From CF-13 sp036782775 (GTDB lineage: Bacteria; Chloroflexota; Dormibacteria; CF-121), in assembly GCA_036782775.1 (NCBI GenBank), contig DAIPYJ010000003.1:40038-104037 (forward strand): a stretch of DNA of 64,000 bases. The letters are read 5' to 3'. The notes under the pieces were generated by a model that worked only from the letters and a program-made list of their open reading frames with translations, was not told the origin of the DNA and made no database searches. A program made the position numbers and the translations under genes. Below are positions 8,685 through 16,529 of this stretch, one piece after another (the first letter of the stretch is position 1; each line of letters starts with the position of its first letter).

Positions 8685-11600
8685 TCACCCCTCGATCATG
8701 CGAGCATCAGCGCCGATTAGGCTCGCCTTTGCATCAATGTACGTCGCTAGCTCCCGCACAGATGCATGCTCGAACAGGTCGATGACGTCGACGCTAGGTA
8801 TCAACCGGCCTTTCAAGTCCTCGGCCATTTGCAAAGCCAGGAACGAGTCGCCCCCAATATCGAAAAAGCAGTCCCTCGGCCCAAAGCATGAATGCCCAAG
8901 CAACCCAACCCACAGTGTTCGTATCAAGTCCTCCGTCTCACCTGCGAATCGAGATTCGTGGTTTCCACGTGTTTCTGGCACCGGCAGAGCATTTCGGTCG
9001 ACTTTGAGATTATTTGTAAGCGGAAACATGTCGAGCTCGATTATGGCCGACGGCATCATGTAACTGGGTAGTGAGCCTTTGAGCTCACGCTTGACTGCCG
9101 GGATGTCAACCATCGCCGAGCCCGGGCACCGAACAACGTAAGCAAGAAGCTTGCCCGCCCACGGGCCATCTCGTCTTACTACTGCGGCCGCATCGGCCAC
9201 GCCCCTGCAGTGCCGCAATGCCGATTCGACTTCACCCAGTTCGATGCGGTGTCCTCTGACCTTGACCTGATGATCTAGGCGGCCCAAGAACTCGATTGTC
9301 GAATCCGCATGCCTTCGCACAAGATCACCAGTAAGGTAGAGTCTTGCGCCTGGCCTATCGCTAAATGGGTCGGGTATGAATCGCTCAGCCGTTTGTCGCG
9401 GCCGTTTCCAATAACCACGGGCGACTCCCAGGCCGCCAATCGCAAGTTCTCCTTGGACACCATCGGCTACAAGGCGCCCAAGCGAATCAAGCACGTAAAG
9501 CTGCGTGTTCTGAACGGCCCCCCCGATGCGAGCAGCATCGGTTCTCTTAGCCGATTCTGTGACATCGAGGCGCCGTGCCGCTGTCCATATTGTTGCCTCT
9601 GTGGGGCCATACATATTCCACACCTCGGCGACGTGGCTGAGGAGGCGCTGTACTAGATCGCCGGGAACCGCTTCCCCACCTGCGAGCACGCGGAGCTGTG
9701 ACGGCGGATTCCACCCAATATCCTCGAGCAGGCGCCATGTAGTAGGTGTCGCCTGCATGATGGTTATGTGGTTCTCTTGAACGAGTGCCTCCACACGACG
9801 CGGATCAATCGTTTCAGCATCGGTCGCGATGACTACTTCTGCCCCAACGACTATCGGTAGAAGCAGTTCCAAGATGGAGATATCGAACGCATGCGTGGTG
9901 ACTGCGAGTAGCCGGTCGCTACGGCTCATTCCTGGCGTTTTCTGCATTGAGTCCAGGAAATTGGCCAGAGCGCTCCTGGTTACGGCGACGCCTTTTGGCA
10001 GACCCGTCGATCCCGATGTGTAGATCAGGTACGCGTCCAGATCCGAACGCGGTTCTTGCCACGCAGTGGGCACATTTGGGCTGGTATCGATCGCCAGATC
10101 GCCAGCCTTGAGCCACACCGCATGCGGCATGGCATTCTGCAGAAATTCGCCACTCTCGGTTCCATCCGAGACCCCGATCGCAAGTTCAGCGTCTTCAGCG
10201 ATGAAGCGCAACCGATCTATCGGATACCGCGGGTCGAGCGGCACATACGTTGCTCCCGCTCTCATGACGGAAAGAATTGTCGCGATCAGCTCGATCGACC
10301 GCTCGACGGCAACTCCTATGCGGGCCCCCTGACCTGCCCCGGCCGCGCAAAGCGCTCTGGCGCCCATGTCGACCCGCTGCTCTAGCTCAGCGTACGAAAC
10401 CGCTTTTCCTCCACAACGAACTGCTATCCGATCGGGCTCCCTGCGCGCCCACACCCGAAGTTGCCTGTCGGCAAGAGGCAAGCCTGGTCCGCTCAGCTGC
10501 GGTCCTCTCGCGACCTTTTCGTCAACGTTTTCGGGTGCGACCGGTTCCGCCAAGGCAATGGGTCTTTCCGGGAAGCAAATGAGCATGTCCAGGAGGCGGA
10601 TGAAGTCAGCGACCAATTTCTCCATTGTCTTCTGCGCGAACAGGTCCGTCCGAAATGTCAGTTCTCCGACAATGCAGCCTTGCCTCTGCGCAAATTTCAC
10701 CGTTACGTCGCACTCCGAAGCGTTCCGAAACATAGGTATCTCCGAGGAGGCAATGCCGGGCATCTCCAACTTGATCGGCTCGGAATTCTGATAGTCGAGC
10801 ATGATTTGGAATACGGGCGCGTGGCCAAGGCTGCGGACCGGCCCAAGCCGCTTGAGGAGGTACTCGAAGGGTACGTGCCGGTTCTCCTGCGCCTCGTGCC
10901 ATGTCTCGTGTACGCGTTGTAGAAGACTCTGAAAGGACAGCCTCTCATCCACTTTCACACGTAGAACCAAACTGTTCTCGAAGCGCCCGACGATTCCCTC
11001 TAAAGCCTCTCCATACCTGCCGACATCGGGTACCCCGATGACAACGTCATCAGCCGACGCGTAACGACTTAGCAATATTGCGAAGGCGGTAAGCACCACG
11101 ACACGGGCAGTGCTGTCCTGCTCGACGGCCCATTGCCGTAAGCGGCGGCACGTTCCTCGAGGAACGGCGAAATTGATAGTCTCCGCAGAATAGGATGCGA
11201 CGACTGGGCGTGGATAGTCTGTCGGGATATCGACGCACGACGGAAAATCCGAGAGTTTTTCCTCCCAATAAGCCAGCTGCTTGTCAAGGAGGCCCCGCTC
11301 GAGCAAAGAATGCTGCCAGTGCGTAAAGTCTATATAGCTAGCCAACTCCTGGGCGTCGCTACTTTGCCCGTTGAGTATCGCCTTGTACTCCCGTCCTAGA
11401 TCGTCAACAATGATCGCCAGCGAGCGTTCGTCAGATACGCACCCATCCAATGACAGAATTAGAGCGTGCCGCTCCTCGTCTAGCCTAAGAAGATCGAAGG
11501 CGACAAGGCGGCCCGTCTTCGTCCTTAGAGCGGGATGGCGGGATCGCACCTCGCCAACCATCTCTGAAAGAGCCGCCCCGTTCGCCTCAACCTCATGTAT

Positions 11601-11939
11601 GGTCAACAACTCCGGAGCGTGGGCCCGAATTTCTTGCTTGGGCGTTCTGCCTGATGTGACTACGGTACGAAGCGCCGGATGGCGTCGTGAGAGGCGCCGG
11701 ACTGCCTCGGCCAGGGCTCCCAGGTTCAATACGCCTACAAGTTCAAACGCTATGGCTGAATCGTGTGCCGCGTTCGGCCCATGAAGAGCGTCGAGGAACC
11801 ATAGTCGCTCCTGACCGAGCGATAGCGGCCCAACTACCTGGTCGCGCTGGGACTCAATCTCCGGGAGTTGGTAACGCGCCGGGTATTCGGCTCCGGCGGG
11901 GGACGCCGCCCGCCCACGTTCTTTCACAACCGCTTCCAT
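8685..11939 (-). CDS. NRPS, C(degenerate)-A-T module, predicted Gly
   Basis: 1084 residues. A condensation-type domain covers about 35-440, an A domain about 480-975, and a T domain about 990-1065 with phosphopantetheine Ser about 1032 (FFDIGGDSFLALQM). The condensation motif HHxxxDG reads DGCVSDE at 165-171, so both His residues are gone and condensation catalysis is unlikely. The A domain keeps YTSGSTGLPKG and NLKVDR. Aligning by eye to GrsA gives the specificity residues DILQLGMIWK, very close to known glycine codes. No thioesterase follows. It lies downstream of the BCCP-like gene and upstream of mbtH. The degenerate C domain could mean a loading role or a purely structural domain. Confidence 0.9.
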   Translation of the reverse strand: MEAVVKERGRAASPAGAEYPARYQLPEIESQRDQVVGPLSLGQERLWFLDALHGPNAAHDSAIAFELVGVLNLGALAEAVRRLSRRHPALRTVVTSGRTPKQEIRAHAPELLTIHEVEANGAALSEMVGEVRSRHPALRTKTGRLVAFDLLRLDEERHALILSLDGCVSDERSLAIIVDDLGREYKAILNGQSSDAQELASYIDFTHWQHSLLERGLLDKQLAYWEEKLSDFPSCVDIPTDYPRPVVASYSAETINFAVPRGTCRRLRQWAVEQDSTARVVVLTAFAILLSRYASADDVVIGVPDVGRYGEALEGIVGRFENSLVLRVKVDERLSFQSLLQRVHETWHEAQENRHVPFEYLLKRLGPVRSLGHAPVFQIMLDYQNSEPIKLEMPGIASSEIPMFRNASECDVTVKFAQRQGCIVGELTFRTDLFAQKTMEKLVADFIRLLDMLICFPERPIALAEPVAPENVDEKVARGPQLSGPGLPLADRQLRVWARREPDRIAVRCGGKAVSYAELEQRVDMGARALCAAGAGQGARIGVAVERSIELIATILSVMRAGATYVPLDPRYPIDRLRFIAEDAELAIGVSDGTESGEFLQNAMPHAVWLKAGDLAIDTSPNVPTAWQEPRSDLDAYLIYTSGSTGLPKGVAVTRSALANFLDSMQKTPGMSRSDRLLAVTTHAFDISILELLLPIVVGAEVVIATDAETIDPRRVEALVQENHITIMQATPTTWRLLEDIGWNPPSQLRVLAGGEAVPGDLVQRLLSHVAEVWNMYGPTEATIWTAARRLDVTESAKRTDAARIGGAVQNTQLYVLDSLGRLVADGVQGELAIGGLGVARGYWKRPRQTAERFIPDPFSDRPGARLYLTGDLVRRHADSTIEFLGRLDHQVKVRGHRIELGEVESALRHCRGVADAAAVVRRDGPWAGKLLAYVVRCPGSAMVDIPAVKRELKGSLPSYMMPSAIIELDMFPLTNNLKVDRNALPVPETRGNHESRFAGETEDLIRTLWVGLLGHSCFGPRDCFFDIGGDSFLALQMAEDLKGRLIPSVDVIDLFEHASVRELATYIDAKASLIGADARMIEG

Positions 11940-12053
11940 CTGTCAATGACCTCGCATTGGTGGGAGATGCTGGTTACCGGGCATCCACTAGCCGATCCGT
12001 AGGCCAGCGGTTTCCATTGGACCGTCTCATGCGGGTACGACCTTGCGATAATG

Positions 12054-12473
12054 TCAGCGTGCAGCGCGTCCGTCCCGAGGCTTAGTCCGTAGCGCGTTGG
12101 CCGCCAAATGGCGTTTGATATCTTCGGGTGCGTCTCTGACGAGCCAAGCGAGACGTTGACCCTTAGTGACTCGTTTACCTCGGGGCACTACGATTTCCAT
12201 GCACCACCCGTCGAACATAGAACGCACGGGGATTCCGGCTACAAAACCAATCACCTGACCTTGGTCGACGAATTGTCCGCGCTTATCCCCCGCGTCGGGA
12301 TCCATAGTTGGAACAAATCGTCCGTCGGCAGGACTCACGACGAGGTAGGTATCGACGGCTAGGTGCTCTCCGGAGACGGGCGGCGTTACTGTGCCAGATT
12401 CTGGCGCTCCGTCCAGTTCGCCTAGCCTTGAATCAACGACGGTTCCCGTTGGCTCTGGTGGAGCAGTCGTCAT
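12054..12473 (-). CDS. Biotinyl/lipoyl-like hairpin protein without the modified lysine
   Basis: About 139 residues. The Pro/Thr-rich N-terminus is followed by a biotinyl/lipoyl-like beta barrel: VVSPADGRFVP, then RGQFVDQGQVIGFV, then VRSMFDGWCMEIVVPRGKRVTKGQRLAWLV. In true carriers the hairpin between the two halves carries EAMKM with the modified Lys. Here that stretch reads VAGIPVRSMFDGW, so no attachment site is visible. It may be a structural or regulatory relative of acyl-CoA carboxylase carrier proteins. It starts the operon that continues into the C-A-T NRPS and is divergent from the hydrolase, 73 bases away. Confidence 0.6.
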   Translation of the reverse strand: MTTAPPEPTGTVVDSRLGELDGAPESGTVTPPVSGEHLAVDTYLVVSPADGRFVPTMDPDAGDKRGQFVDQGQVIGFVAGIPVRSMFDGWCMEIVVPRGKRVTKGQRLAWLVRDAPEDIKRHLAANALRTKPRDGRAAR

Positions 12474-12546
12474 CGCACTCAGAGCCCTTCAGACCATCGG
12501 GTCGCCCCCGGAGGAAGCCTACGTATGGAGTCAGAACGCTTAGAAG

Positions 12547-13356
12547 ATGATGTCCTCACCTCTGTTTACTTCGCACTCGGCATCGACATTCCTTGGTCGT
12601 CGCTCGATGGCCCATACTTCGGCTATCGATATGGAGGGCCACGGGAAGCCTGTCATTCTCATCAACGGGTGGATGCGATCTCGCCACGAATGGCCTCGGT
12701 TCTTCATCGATCGTCTCGCCCGCGAATTCACAGTCATCAGGATGTCGCTCCGCGGGATGGACTCCACAGGCCCATGCCCATCGGACATCACGATGGTGCA
12801 CCTTGCACAAGACTGCATGGAGTTGATTAAGGCCCAGAAACTCGAGCGGGTTTCCGTGATAGGGAACTCGCTAGGTGGCATGGTGGCTCAGGTAATGGCA
12901 TGGTCCCAGCCGGCTCTCTTCGAAACCGTGGTGCTCATGAGCACCTCACCCCCCCGAATTGATGGCGTTCGACTTCCCTTGGCCAGGAACCCCAAGCGAG
13001 CAACGACAGGGTCAAGTCGTGATCAACTCGCTTTCGAACGACGGGGCAACTCGGTCGCCACCGGTAGTCCGATCTCGTGGAACAACACGGCTTCTCTCCG
13101 CTCCGCTCTCATGCTCCTGAAAGCCATGCTCTCTCACGAGGACGAGGAGCGCCTGGCCGACATTTCTGCGCCGTGCCTTGTGATTCATGGAGCAAGAGAC
13201 TCGGTGATCCGGCCTGAACTCGGCCGTCGACTCGCGGAATGCGTTCCGAACAGTCGCTTCGTCTTGATGAAAGACGCCGGTCATGACCTCGTAAGTGAGC
13301 GGCCGGTCGCCACAGCCGAACTCGTGGCGGATTTCCTAAAGGTGGCCAAACCTTGA
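12547..13356 (+). CDS. Alpha/beta hydrolase (candidate stand-alone thioesterase)
   Basis: About 269 residues. The oxyanion strand KPVILINGWMRSRHEW, nucleophile elbow GNSLGGMVAQ, acid VIHGARDSVI and His KDAGHDLVSE give a complete Ser-Asp-His triad. The closest look is of esterase/lactonase-type hydrolases. The NRPS proteins here have no thioesterase domain, so this divergently transcribed enzyme is a candidate for product release or for hydrolysing stalled chains; that is inference from position. ATG 12547 (MMSSPLF) is used; ATG 12607 (MAHTSAID) is possible. Confidence 0.75.
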   Translation: MMSSPLFTSHSASTFLGRRSMAHTSAIDMEGHGKPVILINGWMRSRHEWPRFFIDRLAREFTVIRMSLRGMDSTGPCPSDITMVHLAQDCMELIKAQKLERVSVIGNSLGGMVAQVMAWSQPALFETVVLMSTSPPRIDGVRLPLARNPKRATTGSSRDQLAFERRGNSVATGSPISWNNTASLRSALMLLKAMLSHEDEERLADISAPCLVIHGARDSVIRPELGRRLAECVPNSRFVLMKDAGHDLVSERPVATAELVADFLKVAKP

Positions 13357-13523
13357 GCTTGCCGCGTCGGGGCCGAGGCGCAGCTAGTGAAGCACCTCTC
13401 TCGCGCACTTCGGGTCTTGTGAAGGCCCCTTCTTACTTCCGGCCCATCAGCTCGACCAGCAACCAACGAGCAGAGGTTGGCTTGCTCTCTATGAGGCAGA
13501 CCCCCCAGGCACGGACTGGCGGT

Positions 13524-14069
13524 CTACGAGTCGTCGGATTGAACTGCGCATAGCTCGACAATGATTGTCGCCTTTGTGCCTACCAAACCTCGCAAGCGGT
13601 TCAAGCCGAACTCTCTACGGTCTAGATCTACGTGCGCCTGAACTTCAAGGTTCCTATCATGGTTGACGATGGCGTCAACATTCAACGAAACCTCTCGGGT
13701 CACGCCCTTGAAAGACAATCTGCCATCGACAATGCCATTTCCCTCCGGGACATTCGCCATCCACCCATCAAATTCTATTCTTGGTGCTCGACCCGCATCG
13801 AGGAACGTTGCAGATCGCACGCTCTTGTCTCGCCAACGGTTACCAGATTCAAAGCTCATAGCATCTATGGCTACCTTCGCCTCACCGGAAGTCGGGGATG
13901 TGACGCTGATCACGCCTGAGCTCACTTTCATCGACCCAAGCACCGTTCCCAGCCCGAACATATGCTTCATCCTGATGCGGATGCGACTTCTTTCTGGCTC
14001 GACTGTGTAGTCACCGATGCTCGCCTCGGGAGTCATTCGATTACCGCCGCTGCCTGTCTGGGCGGTCAT
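13524..14069 (-). CDS. YceI-family protein
   Basis: About 181 residues. The sequence YTVEPERSRIRIRMKHMFGLGTVLGSM and later the pattern KSVRSATFLDAGRAPRIEF, then GRLSFKGVTREVSLNV, is the YceI lipid-binding beta-barrel family. These proteins bind polyisoprenoids or other long lipids and are often periplasmic, but no signal peptide is visible here, so a cytoplasmic form is likely. Its ATG overlaps the lipoprotein stop by four bases, so the two are coupled. Together with the desaturase upstream it suggests handling of a long hydrophobic chain. Confidence 0.8.
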   Translation of the reverse strand: MTAQTGSGGNRMTPEASIGDYTVEPERSRIRIRMKHMFGLGTVLGSMKVSSGVISVTSPTSGEAKVAIDAMSFESGNRWRDKSVRSATFLDAGRAPRIEFDGWMANVPEGNGIVDGRLSFKGVTREVSLNVDAIVNHDRNLEVQAHVDLDRREFGLNRLRGLVGTKATIIVELCAVQSDDS

Positions 14070-14974
14070 GACGGAGTCGTAGATTCAAGCGTTCTCGTCA
14101 AGCTAGAGCTGAACGAGAACGAATTGTAGGTTCCGCTTTGCTTGATACTCTGATATCGATCAATACCGGTCATAGGATCGACCCAATCTGTTTCTTCAGT
14201 CTTAGAGTTCACACTCCCTTGTGTGGTAACAGTTGTATCGACTTCGTATGCCGTCGTCAGTCCTCCTCCAAAAGACGTCTGATGGAAGCCAGAAATCTGT
14301 CCGGTTATAGATGCCGTCATCGATCCGCAATCGCCTGTGCCGGAGAACGTATAACCCGTCGCCGGAGACGGGTTGGCAACCTTGATGGGCGGCGTGAAGG
14401 TGCAGTTGTACGTCACCGTCTGGCCACCGAAGGTCTCCCGCTGCACTTGAGTAACCAACCACAAACCTGCTGAGTTGATTGCGTACGTCGTATCGGTCGA
14501 GGGTTGCGCCGTGTTGGCAAAGCTTCGCCACATCTGGGTCCACGCCCCTTCACCAGATGAAGCAGGCGGCTCGATGACAATCGTGCCTGTGGGTGGGAAG
14601 CTCTGACTCATCACTCCGACTGACATACTGCCTGTCTGGTGATACGAGTAGGTCCCAGGCACGGTTGGAGCCTCTCCTCGGGCCGGCGCATCTGTTGGGA
14701 GGGTCGTGCTGGGCGTCAGGGCTGCCGAAGGACCGGAAGGATGAGTAGTAACTGAACTACCTGCCACAGGACCCGGGGACCCGTCACCTGGCTTGGTTGT
14801 TGAAGTCGAGGGAGCTCCTTCGTGGTGCATCGTGGACAGGGCGGCTTGCCTTCCGGTCGCCTGCCCGCATCCTGAGATAGCCAGCGCAAGCACACCTGTG
14901 AGGAGCACCCATCCGGCCTTGGGTAGACGAGGTAGGTGCACTACACCACCGAGGGACACGGAGGTCTTGATCAC
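14066..14974 (-). CDS. Secreted lipoprotein, Thr/Ser-rich
   Basis: About 302 residues. The N-terminus has a hydrophobic core ending in the lipobox LAISGC near residue 36, so the mature protein should be lipid-anchored outside the membrane. A Ser/Thr/Pro/Gly linker follows, then a beta-rich domain with repeated TYSYHQTGSMS-, TYAINSAGLWLVTQ- and YTFSGTGDC-type strands. I do not recognise a specific family. It directly follows the desaturase (stop and start adjacent) and is coupled to the YceI gene, so the three are one unit. Confidence 0.65.
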   Translation of the reverse strand: MIKTSVSLGGVVHLPRLPKAGWVLLTGVLALAISGCGQATGRQAALSTMHHEGAPSTSTTKPGDGSPGPVAGSSVTTHPSGPSAALTPSTTLPTDAPARGEAPTVPGTYSYHQTGSMSVGVMSQSFPPTGTIVIEPPASSGEGAWTQMWRSFANTAQPSTDTTYAINSAGLWLVTQVQRETFGGQTVTYNCTFTPPIKVANPSPATGYTFSGTGDCGSMTASITGQISGFHQTSFGGGLTTAYEVDTTVTTQGSVNSKTEETDWVDPMTGIDRYQSIKQSGTYNSFSFSSSLTRTLESTTPS

Positions 14975-16000
14975 TTACGCAGCCTCGCGGGCTCGGCTGC
15001 GGCGAGCGAATAGGCGCTTTGAATTGCGCTGTCGGTTTCGGAAGGACACCCACAAATTGACCGTGGTCACCGACATGGCCCGTGGATTCTTCATGCACTG
15101 AAGGAAGGTCTTCCAATGCCACCTCGTGTAGGACCTCGACCTGTGTCGGCAATGCGGGTCGATCAGCGCCTGCAGTCTTGGCAGACTATTTCCTGGAAGG
15201 GATGGGACCAAGTGATGCGCAGTGTGAAGATTATTGTTCCATAACAAGGACGCAAACAGCCGATTACTGTACGTCGTCCGAGTCGTTTGCAAAGAGCTAT
15301 CTGGTCCATCCCCGCACCCAAAGTGCTCGGGCTTCGTCACCAGCGATGCAATGATTGAGTTATAGAGCAAGAAGGGAATGAGCCAAAATGTGACAAGCGT
15401 TCTCGGAGCAAACCATGCACCTAGGGACACCGCTGCGAGTTCGACGACGACCACAACTGTCCCGAGGGTCGCCAATCTGCGATGGCGCCGGGTCGTATAC
15501 CAGCTAGGGCCCACACCGAGCGTCGCCACAACACCTTGCCAGTTGAGGATAATCGTATAGCTGATCCCCGAGAACGCCATGTAGGCGAGGTAATCCAGCA
15601 GACCCATCACGCTGTAATGCGGTTCCGAATCGGCGGCTGGGTCGTGCGTGTGCCTGTGATGTTCCATGTGCGCCAGCTGGTACGCCGGATAGTTCAGCAG
15701 ACGGGGAATGCTCGTCAGCCATCCAGTGGCTGTATTTGCGCCGCGGCTCTTGTAGAGCTTGCAATGTCCTGCTTCGTGTGCGGCACCACTCATTCCTTCG
15801 AAGAGAAAGCCCTGCGCCACCCACGTGGCGACCCAAAAGCCGGGGTTGTTGACAAACCTAGCGACGAAAAATAGTCCAACCCAGCCGAAGAGAATCAGCC
15901 CCACCCGAATGGTTGCGTCAGCCGAGTGGGTCATGAGGTTATTAGCCCGAATATACCCTGCGATCTCTTGTCTTGACGGCGCTGTAAGGGAGGCGGTCAC
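14975..16000 (-). CDS. Fatty-acid desaturase (membrane di-iron)
   Basis: About 341 residues. Three histidine boxes are intact: HEAGH, HMEHHRHTHD, and the C-terminal NNNLHTAHHLVP. Several hydrophobic segments surround them, for example VGLILFGWVGLFFVARFV. This is the integral-membrane desaturase/hydroxylase/decarbonylase superfamily, which introduces a double bond or hydroxyl into acyl chains using a di-iron centre. The C-terminal tail after the last box is long and basic (RNRQRNSKRLFARRSRAREAA). In this cluster it could tailor the acyl part of the product. It lies 529 bases downstream of the C-A-T-E NRPS. Confidence 0.85.
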   Translation of the reverse strand: MTASLTAPSRQEIAGYIRANNLMTHSADATIRVGLILFGWVGLFFVARFVNNPGFWVATWVAQGFLFEGMSGAAHEAGHCKLYKSRGANTATGWLTSIPRLLNYPAYQLAHMEHHRHTHDPAADSEPHYSVMGLLDYLAYMAFSGISYTIILNWQGVVATLGVGPSWYTTRRHRRLATLGTVVVVVELAAVSLGAWFAPRTLVTFWLIPFLLYNSIIASLVTKPEHFGCGDGPDSSLQTTRTTYSNRLFASLLWNNNLHTAHHLVPSLPGNSLPRLQALIDPHCRHRSRSYTRWHWKTFLQCMKNPRAMSVTTVNLWVSFRNRQRNSKRLFARRSRAREAA

Positions 16001-16529
16001 GCTAGTTCACCCCTTGTCTCTTCCTTGGATAGTGCAGATCGCATCACGTCTCATCTCGTACTCGGCATATGGCGACCTCTGTAATCTTCTGGGAAGCGCC
16101 GGTTAGTTCCTCTAAGAAGTCGGGCTAGGCGGCACGCCACCGCCCTGGCCGAGCCCAAGCTGCATTCGCAGCAAGCCGTCTTTCGTCACAGCTGAGAGTC
16201 AGGCCTGGTAGCCCTTCCCGGGCACCAGGTGTCGATCAGCAGGCCTCGTTTGAGCAGCGGCGATCGAGGAAGAGAAGTGGCCCTACAGCCCCATTTCATT
16301 GCCTCCTTGCAGGCACTCCGTCGTCCTCGAGGACCCGGGTCGCGTATCGGACCAGCCGTGGGACGGCGCCGGTAAGGAACCGCCTACAGGGGTTCGTCCG
16401 TGCGGGCAGACGAATGCCCGTCTCAGAGCAGATGCCTTTTGGTGACAGGAGCCGACCGATGGATGGCACTCAGTTTGCAGCTAAGGGCTGCTCACATTTT
16501 GCGCTCAGACAACCTCACTGCCTCCAGGC
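16001..16529. other. Gene-free stretch between NRPS and desaturase
   Basis: No coding frame with recognisable similarity was seen on either strand in these 529 bases, and no clear hairpin terminator or RNA gene. It probably holds the 3' end of the NRPS message and a promoter for the desaturase unit. Confidence 0.5.
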
